NCBI RefSeq assembly: GCF_900475315.1
Contig: NZ_LS483369.1
Location: 1,674,001-1,738,000 of the forward strand
Source: Neisseria cinerea
GTDB lineage: Bacteria; Pseudomonadota; Gammaproteobacteria; Burkholderiales; Neisseriaceae
Length of the DNA stretch: 64,000 bases
Reading direction: 5' to 3'
Shown: positions 21,939 to 32,512 of the stretch, in pieces
Layout of the letters: each line of letters begins with the position of its first letter
How positions within the stretch are numbered: the stretch's first letter is position 1
Notes under the pieces: generated by a model
What the model was told of the DNA's origin: nothing
The model's database searches: none
Seen by the model: only the letters and a program-made list of their open reading frames with translations
Position numbers and translations under genes: made by a program

Positions 21939-22307
21939 ATGATTCAAATGCAGACCATCTTAGATGTGGCTGATAACTCTGGTGCACGACGCGTAATGTG
22001 TATCAAAGTATTAGGCGGCTCTAAGCGTCGCTACGCTTCTGTTGGCGATATTATTAAAGTTGCAGTTAAAGATGCAGCCCCGCGTGGCCGTGTCAAAAAA
22101 GGTGATGTATACAATGCAGTAGTTGTTCGTACTGCTAAGGGTGTGCGTCGTCCAGATGGCGCGTTAATTAAATTTGATAATAACGCTGCTGTATTATTGA
22201 ATAATAAACTTGAACCCTTGGGTACTCGTATTTTTGGTCCGGTAACCCGTGAATTGCGTACTGAGCGATTTATGAAAATCGTTTCATTGGCGCCTGAAGT
22301 ATTATAA
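21939..22307 (+). CDS. rplN: 50S ribosomal protein L14
   Basis: The 122-residue protein ([21 protein letters not shown]) forms the subunit bridge B8 with 16S rRNA and is a binding site for the silencing factor RsfS. It begins with MIQMQT; ATG 21939 follows AAAGGTAC. First gene of the spc operon. Confidence 0.97.
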   Translation: MIQMQTILDVADNSGARRVMCIKVLGGSKRRYASVGDIIKVAVKDAAPRGRVKKGDVYNAVVVRTAKGVRRPDGALIKFDNNAAVLLNNKLEPLGTRIFGPVTRELRTERFMKIVSLAPEVL

Positions 22308-22318
22308 GGAATAGCGCG

Positions 22319-22642
22319 ATGAATAAAATCATTAAAGGCGATCAGGTTGTAGTAATTGCCGGTAAAGATAAAGGTAAGCAAGGTCAGGTAGTTCGAGTAT
22401 TGGGTGATAAAGTTGTTGTTGAAGGTGTGAATGTTGTGAAGCGCCATCAAAAACCTAATCCAATGCGTGGCATTGAGGGTGGCATTATTACTAAAGAAAT
22501 GCCTTTAGATATTTCTAATGTTGCAATCCTGAATCCAGAAACTAATAAAGCAGACCGTGTTGGTATTAAGCTGATTGAAAATGAAGGCAAAGTTAAACGC
22601 GTTCGTTTCTTCAAATCAAATGGCTCTATCATTGGAGCATAA
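22319..22642 (+). CDS. rplX: 50S ribosomal protein L24
   Basis: The 107-residue KOW-fold protein ([21 protein letters not shown]) is an assembly initiator that binds the 5' end of 23S rRNA. It lies 11 bp after rplN with AGGAATAG upstream. Confidence 0.97.
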   Translation: MNKIIKGDQVVVIAGKDKGKQGQVVRVLGDKVVVEGVNVVKRHQKPNPMRGIEGGIITKEMPLDISNVAILNPETNKADRVGIKLIENEGKVKRVRFFKSNGSIIGA

Positions 22643-22651
22643 GGAGATAAC

Positions 22652-23191
22652 ATGGCTCGTTTAAGAGAGTTTTATAAAAATACAGTTGTTCCTGAATTGG
22701 TTAAGCAATTTGGTTACAAATCAGTAATGGAAGTTCCGCGTATTGAGAAAATCACCTTAAATATGGGTGTAGGTGAGGCCGTTGCTGATAAAAAAGTCAT
22801 GGAACATGCTGTTTCAGATTTAGAGAAAATTGCTGGCCAAAAACCGGTTGTTACGGTTGCTCGTAAATCTATCGCAGGTTTTAAAATCCGTGATAACTAT
22901 CCGGTTGGTTGCAAAGTAACATTGCGTCGTGATCAAATGTTTGAATTCTTAGATCGTTTGATCACTATTGCATTGCCTCGTGTACGTGACTTCCGTGGTG
23001 TAAGCGGTAAATCATTTGATGGTCGTGGCAATTACAATATGGGCGTTCGTGAGCAAATTATTTTCCCGGAAATTGAATACGATAAAATTGATGCTTTGCG
23101 TGGTTTGAATATTACAATTACAACTACCGCAAAAACTGATGAAGAAGCGAAAGCTTTGTTGTCACTGTTCAAGTTTCCGTTTAAAGGATAA
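22652..23191 (+). CDS. rplE: 50S ribosomal protein L5
   Basis: The 179-residue protein ([35 protein letters not shown]) binds 5S rRNA in the central protuberance and contacts P-site tRNA. In E. coli the S8 repressor site lies at the start of this gene; I did not test for that structure. Start ATG follows AAGGAG. Confidence 0.97.
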   Translation: MARLREFYKNTVVPELVKQFGYKSVMEVPRIEKITLNMGVGEAVADKKVMEHAVSDLEKIAGQKPVVTVARKSIAGFKIRDNYPVGCKVTLRRDQMFEFLDRLITIALPRVRDFRGVSGKSFDGRGNYNMGVREQIIFPEIEYDKIDALRGLNITITTTAKTDEEAKALLSLFKFPFKG

Positions 23192-23193
23192 TC

Positions 23194-23499
23194 ATGGCTA
23201 AGAAAGCACTTATTAATCGTGAGCTGAAACGTCAGGCATTGGCAAAAAAATTTGCAGCTAAACGTGAGGCAATTTTTGCTGTTATTAATGATGCAGATGC
23301 GACTGAAGAAGAGCGTTTTGAGGCACGTTTGAAATTTCAATCCATTCCTCGTAATGCAGCACCTGTGCGTCAACGTCGTCGTTGTGCTTTAACAGGTCGT
23401 CCTCGTGGCACTTTCCGTAAATTTGGTTTGGGCCGTATTAAAATCCGTGAAATCGCTATGCGTGGCGAGATTCCTGGTGTTGTTAAAGCTAGCTGGTAA
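23194..23499 (+). CDS. rpsN: 30S ribosomal protein S14 (zinc-free form)
   Basis: The 101-residue protein is the long type. The conserved core [21 protein letters not shown] has only one cysteine and lacks the CxxC...CxxC zinc ribbon of the short type. S14 is a 30S head protein near the A and P sites. It starts 2 bp after rplE. Confidence 0.97.
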   Translation: MAKKALINRELKRQALAKKFAAKREAIFAVINDADATEEERFEARLKFQSIPRNAAPVRQRRRCALTGRPRGTFRKFGLGRIKIREIAMRGEIPGVVKASW

Positions 23500-23513
23500 T
23501 AGGAGTATAAATA

Positions 23514-23906
23514 ATGAGTATGCATGATCCTATTTCCGATATGTTGACTCGTGTTCGCAATGCGCAACGTGCTAATAAAGCAACAGTTGCCATGCCTTCC
23601 TCAAAATTGAAATGCGCAATTGCAAAAGTTTTGAAAGATGAAGGTTATATCGAGGATTTTACGGTTTCTGCTGATGCAAAACCGGTATTGGAAATTCAAT
23701 TGAAATACTATGCAGGTCGTCCTGTGATTGAGCAAATCAAACGTGTTTCACGTCCAGGTTTGCGTATTTACAAAGCATCCAGCGAGATCCCTAGTGTAAT
23801 GAATGGCTTGGGTGTTGCTATTGTTAGTACTTCTAAAGGTGTGATGACTGATCGCAAAGCCCGTTCTGAGGGTGTTGGTGGTGAGTTGTTGTGCATCGTA
23901 GCCTAG
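23514..23906 (+). CDS. rpsH: 30S ribosomal protein S8
   Basis: The 130-residue protein ([19 protein letters not shown]-terminal [13 protein letters not shown]) binds the central domain of 16S rRNA and, in E. coli, represses the spc operon. ATG 23514 has GGAG 9 nt before it. Confidence 0.97.
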   Translation: MSMHDPISDMLTRVRNAQRANKATVAMPSSKLKCAIAKVLKDEGYIEDFTVSADAKPVLEIQLKYYAGRPVIEQIKRVSRPGLRIYKASSEIPSVMNGLGVAIVSTSKGVMTDRKARSEGVGGELLCIVA

Positions 23907-23919
23907 TGGAGAAAAGTAA

Positions 23920-24453
23920 ATGTCACGCGTCGCAAAAAACCCAGTGACTGTTCCTGCTGGTGTAGAAGTAAAATTCGGAACAGATGCATTGGTAATCAAA
24001 GGTAAAAATGGCGAATTGTCTTTTCCTTTGCATTCCGATGTTGCTATTGAATTGAACGATGGTAAATTGACTTTTGCTGCAAAAAATAACAGTAAGCAGG
24101 CTAATGCTATGTCTGGTACTGCTCGTGCATTGGTTAATAACATGGTTAAGGGTGTTTCAGAAGGTTTTGAGAAAAAACTTCAATTAATTGGTGTGGGTTA
24201 TCGTGCCCAAGCTCAAGGTAAAGTTTTAAACTTGTCTTTGGGTTTCTCTCATCCGATCGTGTATGAAATGCCTGAAGGTGTTTCTGTTCAAACACCTAGT
24301 CAAACAGAAATTATTTTGACTGGTGCAGATAAACAAGTGGTTGGCCAAGTCGCTGCTGAAATTCGTGCATTCCGTTCTCCTGAACCTTATAAAGGCAAAG
24401 GTGTTCGTTATGTAGGTGAAGTAGTAGTGATGAAAGAAGCCAAGAAAAAATAA
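23920..24453 (+). CDS. rplF: 50S ribosomal protein L6
   Basis: The 177-residue protein ([17 protein letters not shown]) has two similar domains and the C-terminal conserved block [14 protein letters not shown]. It sits by the factor-binding site and sarcin-ricin loop. Confidence 0.97.
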   Translation: MSRVAKNPVTVPAGVEVKFGTDALVIKGKNGELSFPLHSDVAIELNDGKLTFAAKNNSKQANAMSGTARALVNNMVKGVSEGFEKKLQLIGVGYRAQAQGKVLNLSLGFSHPIVYEMPEGVSVQTPSQTEIILTGADKQVVGQVAAEIRAFRSPEPYKGKGVRYVGEVVVMKEAKKK

Positions 24454-24466
24454 TTGAGGTTCACTA

Positions 24467-24820
24467 ATGGATAAACATGCAACCCGACTCCGTCGTGCAC
24501 GCAAAACCCGTGCACGTATCGCGGACTTGAAAATGGTAAGATTATGTGTGTTCCGCAGCAATAATCATATTTATGCTCAAGTAATTAGTGCTGAAGGTGA
24601 TAAAGTATTGGCTCAAGCCTCTACATTGGAAGCTGAAGTACGTAGTAGCCTGAAATCAGGTGGCAACGTTGAAGCAGCAGCTGTAGTTGGTAAGCGTATT
24701 GCTGAAAAAGCTAAAGCAGTAGGTGTTGAAAAAGTTGCTTTTGACCGTTCAGGTTTCCAATATCACGGTCGTGTGAAAGCTTTGGCTGAAGCTGCGCGTG
24801 AAAATGGTTTAAGCTTCTAA
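24467..24820 (+). CDS. rplR: 50S ribosomal protein L18
   Basis: The 117-residue protein begins [18 protein letters not shown] and ends with [15 protein letters not shown]. It binds 5S rRNA with L5. The basic N-terminus and conserved [11 protein letters not shown] motif identify it. Confidence 0.97.
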   Translation: MDKHATRLRRARKTRARIADLKMVRLCVFRSNNHIYAQVISAEGDKVLAQASTLEAEVRSSLKSGGNVEAAAVVGKRIAEKAKAVGVEKVAFDRSGFQYHGRVKALAEAARENGLSF

Positions 24821-24837
24821 TATTTGGAGACTTTCAG

Positions 24838-25356
24838 ATGGCAAAACATGAAATTGAAGAACGCGGTGACGGTCTGATTGAAAAGATGGTCGCAGTTAAT
24901 CGCGTAACTAAAGTAGTTAAAGGTGGTCGTATTATGGCTTTCTCTGCGCTGACTGTTGTTGGTGATGGAGATGGTCGTATCGGTATGGGTAAGGGTAAAT
25001 CAAAAGAAGTACCGGTTGCTGTACAAAAAGCAATGGATCAAGCTCGTCGCTCTATGATTAAAGTACCTTTGAGAAATGGTACGATTCATCACGAAGTTAT
25101 TGGTCGTCATGGTGCTACTAAAGTATTTATGCAACCTGCTAAAGAAGGTAGTGGTGTGAAAGCCGGTGGTCCAATGCGTTTAGTATTTGATGCTATGGGT
25201 ATCCATAACATTTCAGCTAAAGTACATGGTTCTACTAATCCTTACAATATTGTACGAGCTACATTAGACGGTTTATCTAAACTGTATACCCCTGCTGATA
25301 TTGCTGCTAAACGCGGGTTGACAGTAGAAGATATTTTGGGAGTAAACCATGAGTGA
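24838..25356 (+). CDS. rpsE: 30S ribosomal protein S5
   Basis: The 172-residue protein has the N-terminal double-stranded RNA-binding domain ([19 protein letters not shown]) where spectinomycin-resistance changes map; no change or deletion is evident in that loop. The C-terminal domain follows ([19 protein letters not shown]). It overlaps rpmD by 8 nt. Confidence 0.97.
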   Translation: MAKHEIEERGDGLIEKMVAVNRVTKVVKGGRIMAFSALTVVGDGDGRIGMGKGKSKEVPVAVQKAMDQARRSMIKVPLRNGTIHHEVIGRHGATKVFMQPAKEGSGVKAGGPMRLVFDAMGIHNISAKVHGSTNPYNIVRATLDGLSKLYTPADIAAKRGLTVEDILGVNHE

Positions 25357-25534
25357 GCAAAAAAAGATTAAAGTTACTTTGGTTAAGAGCTTGATTGGTA
25401 CAATTGAATCTCATCGAGCTTGTGCTCGTGGTTTGGGTTTGCGTCGCCGCGAGCATGTAGTGGAGGTTTTGGATACCCCTGAAAACCGTGGTATGATTAA
25501 TAAAATCAGCTACTTGTTGAAAGTGGAGTCTTGA
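25349..25534 (+). CDS. rpmD: 50S ribosomal protein L30
   Basis: The 61-residue protein ([20 protein letters not shown]) is normal length for L30. Its start lies inside the end of rpsE, suggesting coupled translation. Confidence 0.96.
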   Translation: MSEQKKIKVTLVKSLIGTIESHRACARGLGLRRREHVVEVLDTPENRGMINKISYLLKVES

Positions 25535-25535
25535 T

Positions 25536-25970
25536 ATGTTTTTGAATACTATTCAACCTGCTGAAGGGTCTACTCACGCTAGTCGTCGTGTAGGTCGTGG
25601 TATTGGTAGTGGCTTGGGTAAGACAGCTGGTCGTGGTCATAAAGGTCAAAAAAGCCGTGCTGGTGGTTTCCACAAGGTAGGTTTTGAAGGCGGTCAAATG
25701 CCTTTGCAACGTCGTCTGCCAAAACGTGGTTTTAAATCTTTGACTGCTGCTACTAATGCTGAGGTTCGTCTAAGTGAATTGAATCTGATAGCTGTTGATG
25801 AAATTGATGTCTTAGCTCTGAAGCAAGCTGGTCTGATTCCCGCAAATGCTTCTAATGTAAAAGTTATTGCTTCTGGTGAAATTTCAAAAGCGGTTACCTT
25901 GAAAGGTGTAAAAGCTACTAAAGGTGCTAAGGCCGCAATTGAAGCTATTGGTGGCAAGATTGAGATATAA
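25536..25970 (+). CDS. rplO: 50S ribosomal protein L15
   Basis: The 144-residue protein ([20 protein letters not shown]) has the glycine/arginine-rich N-terminal extension ([20 protein letters not shown]) that threads into 23S rRNA. It lies one base after rpmD and 12 bp before secY. Confidence 0.97.
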   Translation: MFLNTIQPAEGSTHASRRVGRGIGSGLGKTAGRGHKGQKSRAGGFHKVGFEGGQMPLQRRLPKRGFKSLTAATNAEVRLSELNLIAVDEIDVLALKQAGLIPANASNVKVIASGEISKAVTLKGVKATKGAKAAIEAIGGKIEI

Positions 25971-25982
25971 GGTTTAATTATT

Positions 25983-27293
25983 GTGGCTAAACAGCAATTG
26001 TCATCAGCTTTGTCCAATTTTGGAGATCTTAAGAAACGTCTTTTATTTCTATTTGGGGCGTTAATTGTTTTTCGAATTGGTGCTCATATACCCGTTCCTG
26101 GAGTTGATGCTGTTGCTTTAGCCAAGTTATACGAAAGCGCTGGGAACGGTATCCTAGGAATGTTAAATATGTTTTCCGGTGGATCGTTAGAGCGCTTTAG
26201 TATATTTGCAATAGGCATTATGCCGTATATTTCTGCATCCATTATTGTTCAGCTGGCTTCAGAAATTTTACCCTCATTAAAGGCACTAAAAAAAGAAGGT
26301 GAAGCTGGTAGAAAGTTAATTACGAAATATACTAGATATGGCACTGTATTATTAGCAATACTACAGAGTCTAGGTGTTGCGTCCTTTGTATTTCAGCAGG
26401 GAGTTGTTGTAACAAGCTCATTTGAGTTTCATGTTTCCACCATAGTTTCTTTGGTAACAGGAACTATGTTCCTTATGTGGCTTGGTGAGCAGATTACTGA
26501 AAGAGGTATTGGGAACGGAATTTCTCTGATTATTACGGCTGGCATAGCTTCAGGCATTCCATCAGGTATTACGAGGATCATTACCTTGACAAATCAAGGT
26601 GCCATGAGCATGTTGATGGCATTATTTATTGTTTTTGGTGCCTTGTTATTAATTTATTTGGTTGTATATTTTGAAAGTGCACAGCGTAAGATTCCTATTC
26701 ATTATGCGAAACGCCAGTTTAATAGCGGGTTGGGTGGTCAGAATACGCACATGCCTTTTAAGTTAAATATGGCTGGTGTTATTCCTCCTATTTTTGCTTC
26801 TAGTATTATTCTGTTTCCATCTACTCTTTTGGGTTGGCTTGGTTCAGCTGATCCAAATAATATTTTGCATACAATAGCAGGATTATTGCAGCACGGCCAG
26901 ATTCTGTACATTGTTTTATTTGCGGTGACAGTAATTTTCTTCTGCTATTTTTATACGGCTTTGGTCTTCAGCCCTAAGGAGATGGCGGAGAATTTGAAGA
27001 AGAGTGGTGCTTTTGTCCCTGGGATTAGGCCTGGTGAACAAACTTCTAGATATTTAGAAAAAGTTGTATTGCATTTAACATTGTTTGGGGCACTCTATAT
27101 TACGATTATTTGTTTAATTCCGGAGCTCTTAACTACGTTTCTAAATGTGCCTTTTTATTTGGGAGGTACTTCTTTGCTGATTCTAGTTGTTGTAACGATG
27201 GATTTTAGTACACAGATAAATTCATACAGGCTTACTCAGCAGTATGATAAGTTAATGAGCCGTTCAGACGTGAAGTCATTTTCTCGGAAATAG
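25983..27293 (+). CDS. secY: Protein translocase subunit SecY
   Basis: The 436-residue inner-membrane protein has ten predicted membrane segments and the family landmarks: [12 protein letters not shown] before the plug, [12 protein letters not shown] in segment 2, and [12 protein letters not shown] in segment 4. It forms the SecYEG channel with SecE and SecG, and exports signal-peptide proteins including both adhesins here. The start is GTG 25983. Codon use is more A/T-rich than in the neighbouring ribosomal genes, as expected for lower expression. Confidence 0.98.
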   Translation: MAKQQLSSALSNFGDLKKRLLFLFGALIVFRIGAHIPVPGVDAVALAKLYESAGNGILGMLNMFSGGSLERFSIFAIGIMPYISASIIVQLASEILPSLKALKKEGEAGRKLITKYTRYGTVLLAILQSLGVASFVFQQGVVVTSSFEFHVSTIVSLVTGTMFLMWLGEQITERGIGNGISLIITAGIASGIPSGITRIITLTNQGAMSMLMALFIVFGALLLIYLVVYFESAQRKIPIHYAKRQFNSGLGGQNTHMPFKLNMAGVIPPIFASSIILFPSTLLGWLGSADPNNILHTIAGLLQHGQILYIVLFAVTVIFFCYFYTALVFSPKEMAENLKKSGAFVPGIRPGEQTSRYLEKVVLHLTLFGALYITIICLIPELLTTFLNVPFYLGGTSLLILVVVTMDFSTQINSYRLTQQYDKLMSRSDVKSFSRK

Positions 27294-27297
27294 AATT

Positions 27298-27516
27298 ATG
27301 GCAAAAGAAGATACTATTCAAATGCAGGGTGAAATCCTTGAAACTTTACCTAATGCTACTTTTAAAGTAAAACTAGAGAATGACCATATAGTATTAGGTC
27401 ATATTTCTGGAAAGATGCGGATGCATTACATCCGTATTTCTCCGGGAGATAAGGTTACAGTGGAACTGACGCCTTACGATTTAACTAGGGCTCGAATTGT
27501 TTTTAGAGCAAGATAA
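27298..27516 (+). CDS. infA: Translation initiation factor IF-1
   Basis: The 72-residue S1/OB-fold protein ([20 protein letters not shown]) binds the 30S A site during initiation. It starts 4 bp after secY. The position between secY and rpmJ is common in beta-proteobacteria but differs from E. coli. Confidence 0.97.
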   Translation: MAKEDTIQMQGEILETLPNATFKVKLENDHIVLGHISGKMRMHYIRISPGDKVTVELTPYDLTRARIVFRAR

Positions 27517-27534
27517 ACCAAAAAGGAAAATATG

Positions 27535-27648
27535 ATGCGTGTACAACCATCCGTTAAGAAAATTTGTCGTAATTGTAAGATTATTCGCCGAAATCGTGTA
27601 GTTCGTGTAATTTGCACTGATCCCCGTCATAAACAGCGTCAAGGTTAA
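27535..27648 (+). CDS. rpmJ: 50S ribosomal protein L36 (zinc-binding form)
   Basis: A 37-residue protein ([20 protein letters not shown]...) with the CxxC...C...H zinc pattern (CRNC, then VICTDPRH), so it is the zinc-containing paralogue. Two adjacent ATGs exist (27532, 27535). The second gives the family N-terminus and 8-nt spacing from AAAAGG. It ends the spc operon. Confidence 0.93.
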   Translation: MRVQPSVKKICRNCKIIRRNRVVRVICTDPRHKQRQG

Positions 27649-27713
27649 TAGAATATTTCTTTTAATGTGATTCTGTGATATAGTGACACACTTTGCCCTA
27701 AAAAGGAAAAAAT

Positions 27714-28076
27714 ATGGCTCGTATTGCAGGGGTAAATATCCCTAATAACGCTCATATCGTGATTGGTCTTCAGGCTATTTACGGTATTGGTGCGACTCGT
27801 GCTAAATTGATTTGTGAGGCAGCAAATATTGCTCCTACTACTAAAGCAAAAGATTTGGACGAGGCTCAATTAGACGCTTTGCGTGAACAAGTTGCTAAAT
27901 ATGAAGTTGAAGGTGATTTGCGTCGTGAAGTAACAATGAGCATCAAGCGACTGATTGATATGGGTTGCTATCGTGGCTTCCGTCATCGTCGTGGCTTGCC
28001 TTGTCGTGGTCAACGCACTCGCACAAATGCTCGTACCCGTAAAGGTCCGCGCAAAGCGATTGCCGGTAAGAAATAA
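27714..28076 (+). CDS. rpsM: 30S ribosomal protein S13
   Basis: The 120-residue protein ([20 protein letters not shown]) has the basic C-terminal tail ([18 protein letters not shown]) that touches P-site tRNA. It is the first gene of the alpha operon. The 65-bp gap before it contains TGTGATATAGT, a possible extended -10, but no convincing -35. Confidence 0.97.
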   Translation: MARIAGVNIPNNAHIVIGLQAIYGIGATRAKLICEAANIAPTTKAKDLDEAQLDALREQVAKYEVEGDLRREVTMSIKRLIDMGCYRGFRHRRGLPCRGQRTRTNARTRKGPRKAIAGKK

Positions 28077-28095
28077 ATTTTAAGGAATTTGATTA

Positions 28096-28491
28096 ATGGC
28101 TAAAGCAAACACAGCTTCGCGTGTACGTAAAAAAGTACGTAAAACCGTAAGCGAAGGTATTGTTCACGTTCATGCATCTTTCAACAATACCATCATTACA
28201 ATCACTGACCGTCAAGGCAATGCATTGTCTTGGGCTACCTCTGGCGGCGCTGGTTTTAAAGGTTCTCGTAAAAGTACACCATTTGCAGCGCAAGTTGCAG
28301 CAGAAGCAGCTGGTAAAGTTGCCCAAGAGTATGGCGTTAAAAATTTAGAGGTTCGCATTAAAGGCCCTGGTCCTGGTCGCGAATCATCTGTACGTGCTTT
28401 AAACGCTCTTGGTTTCAAGATTACCAGCATTACTGACGTTACCCCGTTGCCTCATAACGGTTGCCGTCCGCCTAAAAAACGTCGTATTTAA
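28096..28491 (+). CDS. rpsK: 30S ribosomal protein S11
   Basis: The 131-residue protein ([21 protein letters not shown]-terminal [16 protein letters not shown]) lines the mRNA exit path near the E site. It lies 19 bp after rpsM. Confidence 0.97.
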
Positions 28492-28510
28492 TATTGGAGT
28501 GATTTAAAAC

Positions 28511-29131
28511 ATGGCACGTTATATTGGCCCTAAATGTAAATTAGCACGTCGTGAAGGTACAGATTTGTTTTTGAAGAGTGCGCGTCGCTCTTTGGATTCC
28601 AAATGTAAAATTGATTCTGCTCCTGGTCAGCATGGTGGAAAAAAACCACGTTTGTCAGACTATGGTTTGCAGTTGCGTGAAAAGCAAAAAATTCGTCGCA
28701 TTTATGGCGTATTAGAGCGTCAGTTCCGCCGTTATTTCGCGGAAGCAGAGCGTCGCAAAGGATCTACCGGCGAGTTGCTATTGCAGTTGTTAGAGTCTCG
28801 TTTGGATAATGTTGTTTATCGTATGGGTTTTGGCTCTACTCGTGCAGAAGCAAGACAACTTGTCTCCCACAAGGCTATAGCTGTTAATGGGCAAGTTGTA
28901 AATATTCCCTCTTTCCAAGTGAAGGTTGGTGATGTTGTCTCTATTCGCGAAAAAGCTAAAAAGCAAGTACGTATTCAAGAGGCATTGAGTCTGGCTACTC
29001 AAGTTGGTTTGCCTGGTTGGGTTGCTGTGGATGCTAATAAACTTGAGGGTGTATTCAAGAATATGCCAGATCGCGCGGAATTGACCGGTGATATTAATGA
29101 ACAGCTGGTGGTAGAGTTCTACTCTAAATAA
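28511..29131 (+). CDS. rpsD: 30S ribosomal protein S4
   Basis: The 206-residue protein starts [16 protein letters not shown]. It has the S4 RNA-binding domain ([20 protein letters not shown]) from about residue 95. S4 nucleates 30S assembly, affects accuracy, and in E. coli represses the alpha operon. The N-terminal cysteines are too few for a zinc finger. Confidence 0.97.
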   Translation: MARYIGPKCKLARREGTDLFLKSARRSLDSKCKIDSAPGQHGGKKPRLSDYGLQLREKQKIRRIYGVLERQFRRYFAEAERRKGSTGELLLQLLESRLDNVVYRMGFGSTRAEARQLVSHKAIAVNGQVVNIPSFQVKVGDVVSIREKAKKQVRIQEALSLATQVGLPGWVAVDANKLEGVFKNMPDRAELTGDINEQLVVEFYSK

Positions 29132-29156
29132 TGCTAGCTCAGTGAGGGACAGTTAA

Positions 29157-30143
29157 ATGCAGAATAGCACAACCGAATTTTTGAAGCCTCGTCAAATTGA
29201 TGTAAATACTTTTTCTGCAACTCATGCAAGAGTATCTATGCAACCATTTGAGCGTGGTTTCGGTCATACTTTAGGTAATGCTTTGCGTCGTATCTTACTG
29301 TCATCCATGAATGGTTTTGCTCCTACAGAGGTGGCTATTACCGGTGTTTTGCATGAATATTCTACCCTTGACGGGGTTCAAGAAGATGTTGTTGATATCT
29401 TGTTGAATGTTAAGGGTATTGTATTTAAACTCCACGGGCGTAGCCAAGTTCAACTTACGTTGAAGAAGTCAGGTTCTGGTGTGGTATCTGCAGGTGATAT
29501 TGAATTGCCGCATGATGTAGAAATCCTGAATCCTGACCATATCATTTGTCATTTGGCTGATAATGGTCAAATTGAAATGGAGATTAAAGTAGAGCAAGGT
29601 CGTGGTTATCAATCTGTTTCGGGTCGTCAGGTTGTTCGTGATGAGAATCGTCAGATTGGTTCAATCCAGTTGGATGCGAGCTTTTCGCCCATCAGCCGTG
29701 TTAGCTTTGAAGTTGAACCTGCACGTGTAGAGCAACGGACAGATCTTGATAAATTGGTTTTAGATATTGAGACTGATGGTTCAATTGATCCTGAGGAAGC
29801 TGTGCGCAGTGCGGCACGTATTTTAATTGATCAGATGTCTATTTTTGCTGATTTACAGGGTACACCTGTAGAGGAAGTTGAAGAAAAAGCTCCCCCTATT
29901 GACCCTGTTCTCTTGCGTCCTGTAGACGATTTGGAATTGACAGTACGTTCAGCTAATTGTCTGAAAGCTGAAGATATTTATTATATTGGCGATTTGATTC
30001 AACGCACTGAAACTGAGCTTCTTAAAACTCCGAATTTAGGGCGAAAATCTTTAAATGAAATTAAAGAAGTATTGGCATCTAAAGGTTTGACACTGGGTTC
30101 TAAGTTGGAAGCTTGGCCACCCGTAGGCTTAGAAAAGCCTTAA
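29157..30143 (+). CDS. rpoA: DNA-directed RNA polymerase subunit alpha
   Basis: The 328-residue protein has the N-terminal assembly domain ([20 protein letters not shown]) and, after a linker near residue 235-250, the C-terminal domain with helix-hairpin-helix ([19 protein letters not shown]) that contacts UP elements and activators. Together with rpoB and rpoC the window encodes the whole polymerase core except omega. Confidence 0.98.
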   Translation: MQNSTTEFLKPRQIDVNTFSATHARVSMQPFERGFGHTLGNALRRILLSSMNGFAPTEVAITGVLHEYSTLDGVQEDVVDILLNVKGIVFKLHGRSQVQLTLKKSGSGVVSAGDIELPHDVEILNPDHIICHLADNGQIEMEIKVEQGRGYQSVSGRQVVRDENRQIGSIQLDASFSPISRVSFEVEPARVEQRTDLDKLVLDIETDGSIDPEEAVRSAARILIDQMSIFADLQGTPVEEVEEKAPPIDPVLLRPVDDLELTVRSANCLKAEDIYYIGDLIQRTETELLKTPNLGRKSLNEIKEVLASKGLTLGSKLEAWPPVGLEKP

Positions 30144-30166
30144 TGAAGAATTAAAGGATAATTAAT

Positions 30167-30535
30167 ATGCGTCATCGTAATGGCAATCGCAAATTAAACC
30201 GTACAAGTAGCCATCGCGCTGCAATGTTGCGTAATATGGCGAATTCATTGTTGACTCACGAGACTATTGTAACAACTTTGCCTAAAGCAAAGGAATTACG
30301 CCGTGTGGTTGAACCATTGATTACATTGGGTAAGAAACCATCTTTGGCTAATCATCGTTTGGCATTTGACCGAACTCGTGATCGTGATGTTGTAGTGAAA
30401 TTATTTGGTGATTTGGGTCCTCGTTTCTCTACTCGTAATGGTGGTTATGTTCGAGTATTGAAATATGGGTTCCGTAAGGGCGATAATGCCCCATTGGCTT
30501 TGGTTGAATTAGTTGATAAACCAGTGGCTGAGTAA
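30167..30535 (+). CDS. rplQ: 50S ribosomal protein L17
   Basis: The 122-residue protein ([20 protein letters not shown]) is the last gene of the alpha operon, followed by a strong terminator. Confidence 0.97.
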   Translation: MRHRNGNRKLNRTSSHRAAMLRNMANSLLTHETIVTTLPKAKELRRVVEPLITLGKKPSLANHRLAFDRTRDRDVVVKLFGDLGPRFSTRNGGYVRVLKYGFRKGDNAPLALVELVDKPVAE

Positions 30536-30545
30536 TTTTAAGCAT

Positions 30546-30583
30546 ATAACGCCATCTATTTAGAAATAGATGGCGTTATTTTT
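30546..30583 (+). terminator. Rho-independent terminator after rplQ
   Basis: ATAACGCCATCTATTT (30546-30561) pairs with AAATAGATGGCGTTAT (30564-30579), followed by TTTT. A 16-bp perfect stem closes the ribosomal gene block. Confidence 0.92.
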
Positions 30584-30592
30584 ACATAATAT

Positions 30593-30621
30593 TTGAAGGT
30601 TAATGATTCATTGAGTATTGT
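30593..30621 (+). promoter_or_regulatory. Possible promoter for minCDE-oxyR
   Basis: TTGAAG (30593-30598) and TATTGT (30616-30621) with a 17-bp spacer follow the rplQ terminator. The match is moderate only. Confidence 0.35.
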
Positions 30622-30696
30622 GTTTTCAAATATTAATTGAATAGCTAAGGTTTGCGCGGTAAACTTATATCATTAAAAAATTCTATAGTTTTATCT

Positions 30697-31398
30697 ATGA
30701 TTAATGCCTTCGATATAAAATCGACAAAGATAGATGTATTATCTATTTGTTTGCATACATCAGATTTGCTTGATTTGGAAAATGTTTTAGTCAAATTGGG
30801 GAAGAAATTCCAGGAATCTGGTGTCGTTCCTTTTATGTTGGATGTTCAAGAGTTTGATTATCCTGAGTCTTTAGATCTTGCTGCATTGGTTTCACTTTTT
30901 TCGAGACATGGTATGCAGATTTTAGGTCTTAAACATCCTGATGAGCGATGGGCTGCCGTGGCAGCGAAGTATCATTTGCTTTTCTGTTCATCTCATCTAG
31001 AAAATATTAGAGAACAGGATCAGATTGAGGTGCAAGAAACTGCCGATGAGCTGAAAACGAGGAAAACGGTATTGGTTACAACCTCTGTCCGTACTGGCCA
31101 ACAGGTTTATGCTGAAGATGGAGATTTAATTGTAACCGGTGCTGTCAGTCAAGGTGCAGAGTTGATTGCAGACGGTAATATACATATTTATGCTCCAATG
31201 AGGGGACGGGCCTTAGCTGGTGCAAAAGGTGATACTTCCGCCCGTATATTTATTCATTCTATGCAGGCAGAGTTAGTTTCCATAGCTGGTATTTACCGCA
31301 ATTTTGAACAAGATTTGCCGGATCATTTGCATAAACAGCCGGTACAGATATTGTTGCAGGATAATCGTTTGGTTATCAGTGCAATTGATTCAGAGTAA
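30697..31398 (+). CDS. minC: Septum site-determining protein MinC
   Basis: MinC inhibits FtsZ assembly away from mid-cell. The N-terminal FtsZ-inhibiting domain is followed by the C-terminal beta-helix (VTGAVSQGAELIADGNIHIYA, then the AGAKGDTSARIFIHS block) that binds MinD and FtsZ tails. The start is uncertain. ATG 30697 gives 233 residues but lacks a clear ribosome site. The frame is open to TTG 30652 (248 residues), which has AAGG too close. An intermediate non-ATG start is possible. It is the first gene of minCDE. Confidence 0.9.
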   Translation: MINAFDIKSTKIDVLSICLHTSDLLDLENVLVKLGKKFQESGVVPFMLDVQEFDYPESLDLAALVSLFSRHGMQILGLKHPDERWAAVAAKYHLLFCSSHLENIREQDQIEVQETADELKTRKTVLVTTSVRTGQQVYAEDGDLIVTGAVSQGAELIADGNIHIYAPMRGRALAGAKGDTSARIFIHSMQAELVSIAGIYRNFEQDLPDHLHKQPVQILLQDNRLVISAIDSE

Positions 31399-31426
31399 TT
31401 GTTTGATATTTAAAAAAGGAAATATT

Positions 31427-32242
31427 GTGGCAAAAATTATTGTAGTAACTTCTGGTAAGGGTGGTGTTGGTAAAACGACTACCAGTGCCAGTATTGCAAC
31501 AGGTTTGGCATTGCGCGGATACAAAACTGCGGTGATTGATTTTGATGTTGGCTTACGTAATCTTGACTTAATTATGGGCTGTGAGCGGCGTGTCGTTTAT
31601 GACCTCATTAATGTCATTCAAGGTGAGGCGACACTTAATCAGGCATTGATTAAAGATAAAAACTGTGAAAATTTGTTTATTCTGCCTGCTTCCCAAACTC
31701 GGGATAAAGATGCTTTGACACGTGAGGGTGTAGAGAAGGTCATGAAAGAGTTGGGTAGTAAGAAAATGGGTTTCGAATATATTATTTGTGATTCTCCTGC
31801 CGGTATTGAGCAAGGTGCATTGATGGCATTGTATTTTGCCGATGAAGCCATCGTAACGACCAATCCGGAGGTTTCCAGTGTTCGAGACTCTGACAGAATT
31901 TTAGGCATTCTACAAAGTAAATCACGTAAAGCAGAGCAAGGTGGTTCGGTTAAGGAGCATTTGTTGATTACCCGTTATTCGCCTGAACGTGTAGCTAAAG
32001 GTGAAATGCTTTCAGTACAGGATATTTGTGACATTTTGCGTATTCCCTTGATTGGTGTGATTCCGGAATCGCAAAACGTTTTGCAGGCCTCTAACTCAGG
32101 TGAGCCTGTTATTCATCAAGACAGCGTGGTTGCTTCTGAAGCTTATAAGGACGTAATTGCCCGTCTATTGGGTGAAAATCGTGAAATGCGTTTCTTAGAA
32201 GTTGAGAAAAAAGGCTTCTTCAAACGTCTGTTTGGAGGTTAA
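31427..32242 (+). CDS. minD: Septum site-determining ATPase MinD
   Basis: The 271-residue deviant Walker ATPase has the motif SGKGGVGKTT (Lys11 and Lys16) and ends with the amphipathic membrane-targeting helix (EKKGFFKRLFGG). ATP-bound dimers recruit MinC to the membrane and are released by MinE. The start is GTG 31427 with AAAGGA upstream; the longer open frame upstream overlaps minC and was rejected. minE follows 3 bp later. Confidence 0.98.
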   Translation: MAKIIVVTSGKGGVGKTTTSASIATGLALRGYKTAVIDFDVGLRNLDLIMGCERRVVYDLINVIQGEATLNQALIKDKNCENLFILPASQTRDKDALTREGVEKVMKELGSKKMGFEYIICDSPAGIEQGALMALYFADEAIVTTNPEVSSVRDSDRILGILQSKSRKAEQGGSVKEHLLITRYSPERVAKGEMLSVQDICDILRIPLIGVIPESQNVLQASNSGEPVIHQDSVVASEAYKDVIARLLGENREMRFLEVEKKGFFKRLFGG

Positions 32243-32245
32243 CGT

Positions 32246-32509
32246 ATGTCATTAATTGATCTTTTATTTGGTAGAAAGCAGAAAACGGCAACTGTCGCAC
32301 GAGATCGTCTTCAAATTATCATTGCCCAAGAGCGTGCTCAAGAAGGTCAGGCTCCCGATTATTTGCCGACTCTGCGTAAAGAATTGATGGAAGTTTTGTC
32401 TAAGTATGTGAATGTTTCCTTGGATAATATCCGTATTTCTCAAGAGAAGCAGGATGGTGTGGATGTTCTGGAATTGAACATTACATTACCTGAACAGAAA
32501 AAGGTATAG
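32246..32509 (+). CDS. minE: Cell division topological specificity factor MinE
   Basis: The 87-residue protein has an N-terminal membrane/MinD-binding segment ([21 protein letters not shown]) and the C-terminal dimerisation domain. It stimulates MinD ATPase and drives the oscillation that restricts MinC to the poles. oxyR follows 3 bp after the stop, so the regulator is probably on the same transcript. Confidence 0.97.
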   Translation: MSLIDLLFGRKQKTATVARDRLQIIIAQERAQEGQAPDYLPTLRKELMEVLSKYVNVSLDNIRISQEKQDGVDVLELNITLPEQKKV

Positions 32510-32512
32510 TTC

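Noticed and set aside
30652-30696. TTG 30652 as the MinC start
   Set aside because: AAGG is only 1 nt from the TTG and the added residues look unlike the family; ATG 30697 preferred, though not certain.
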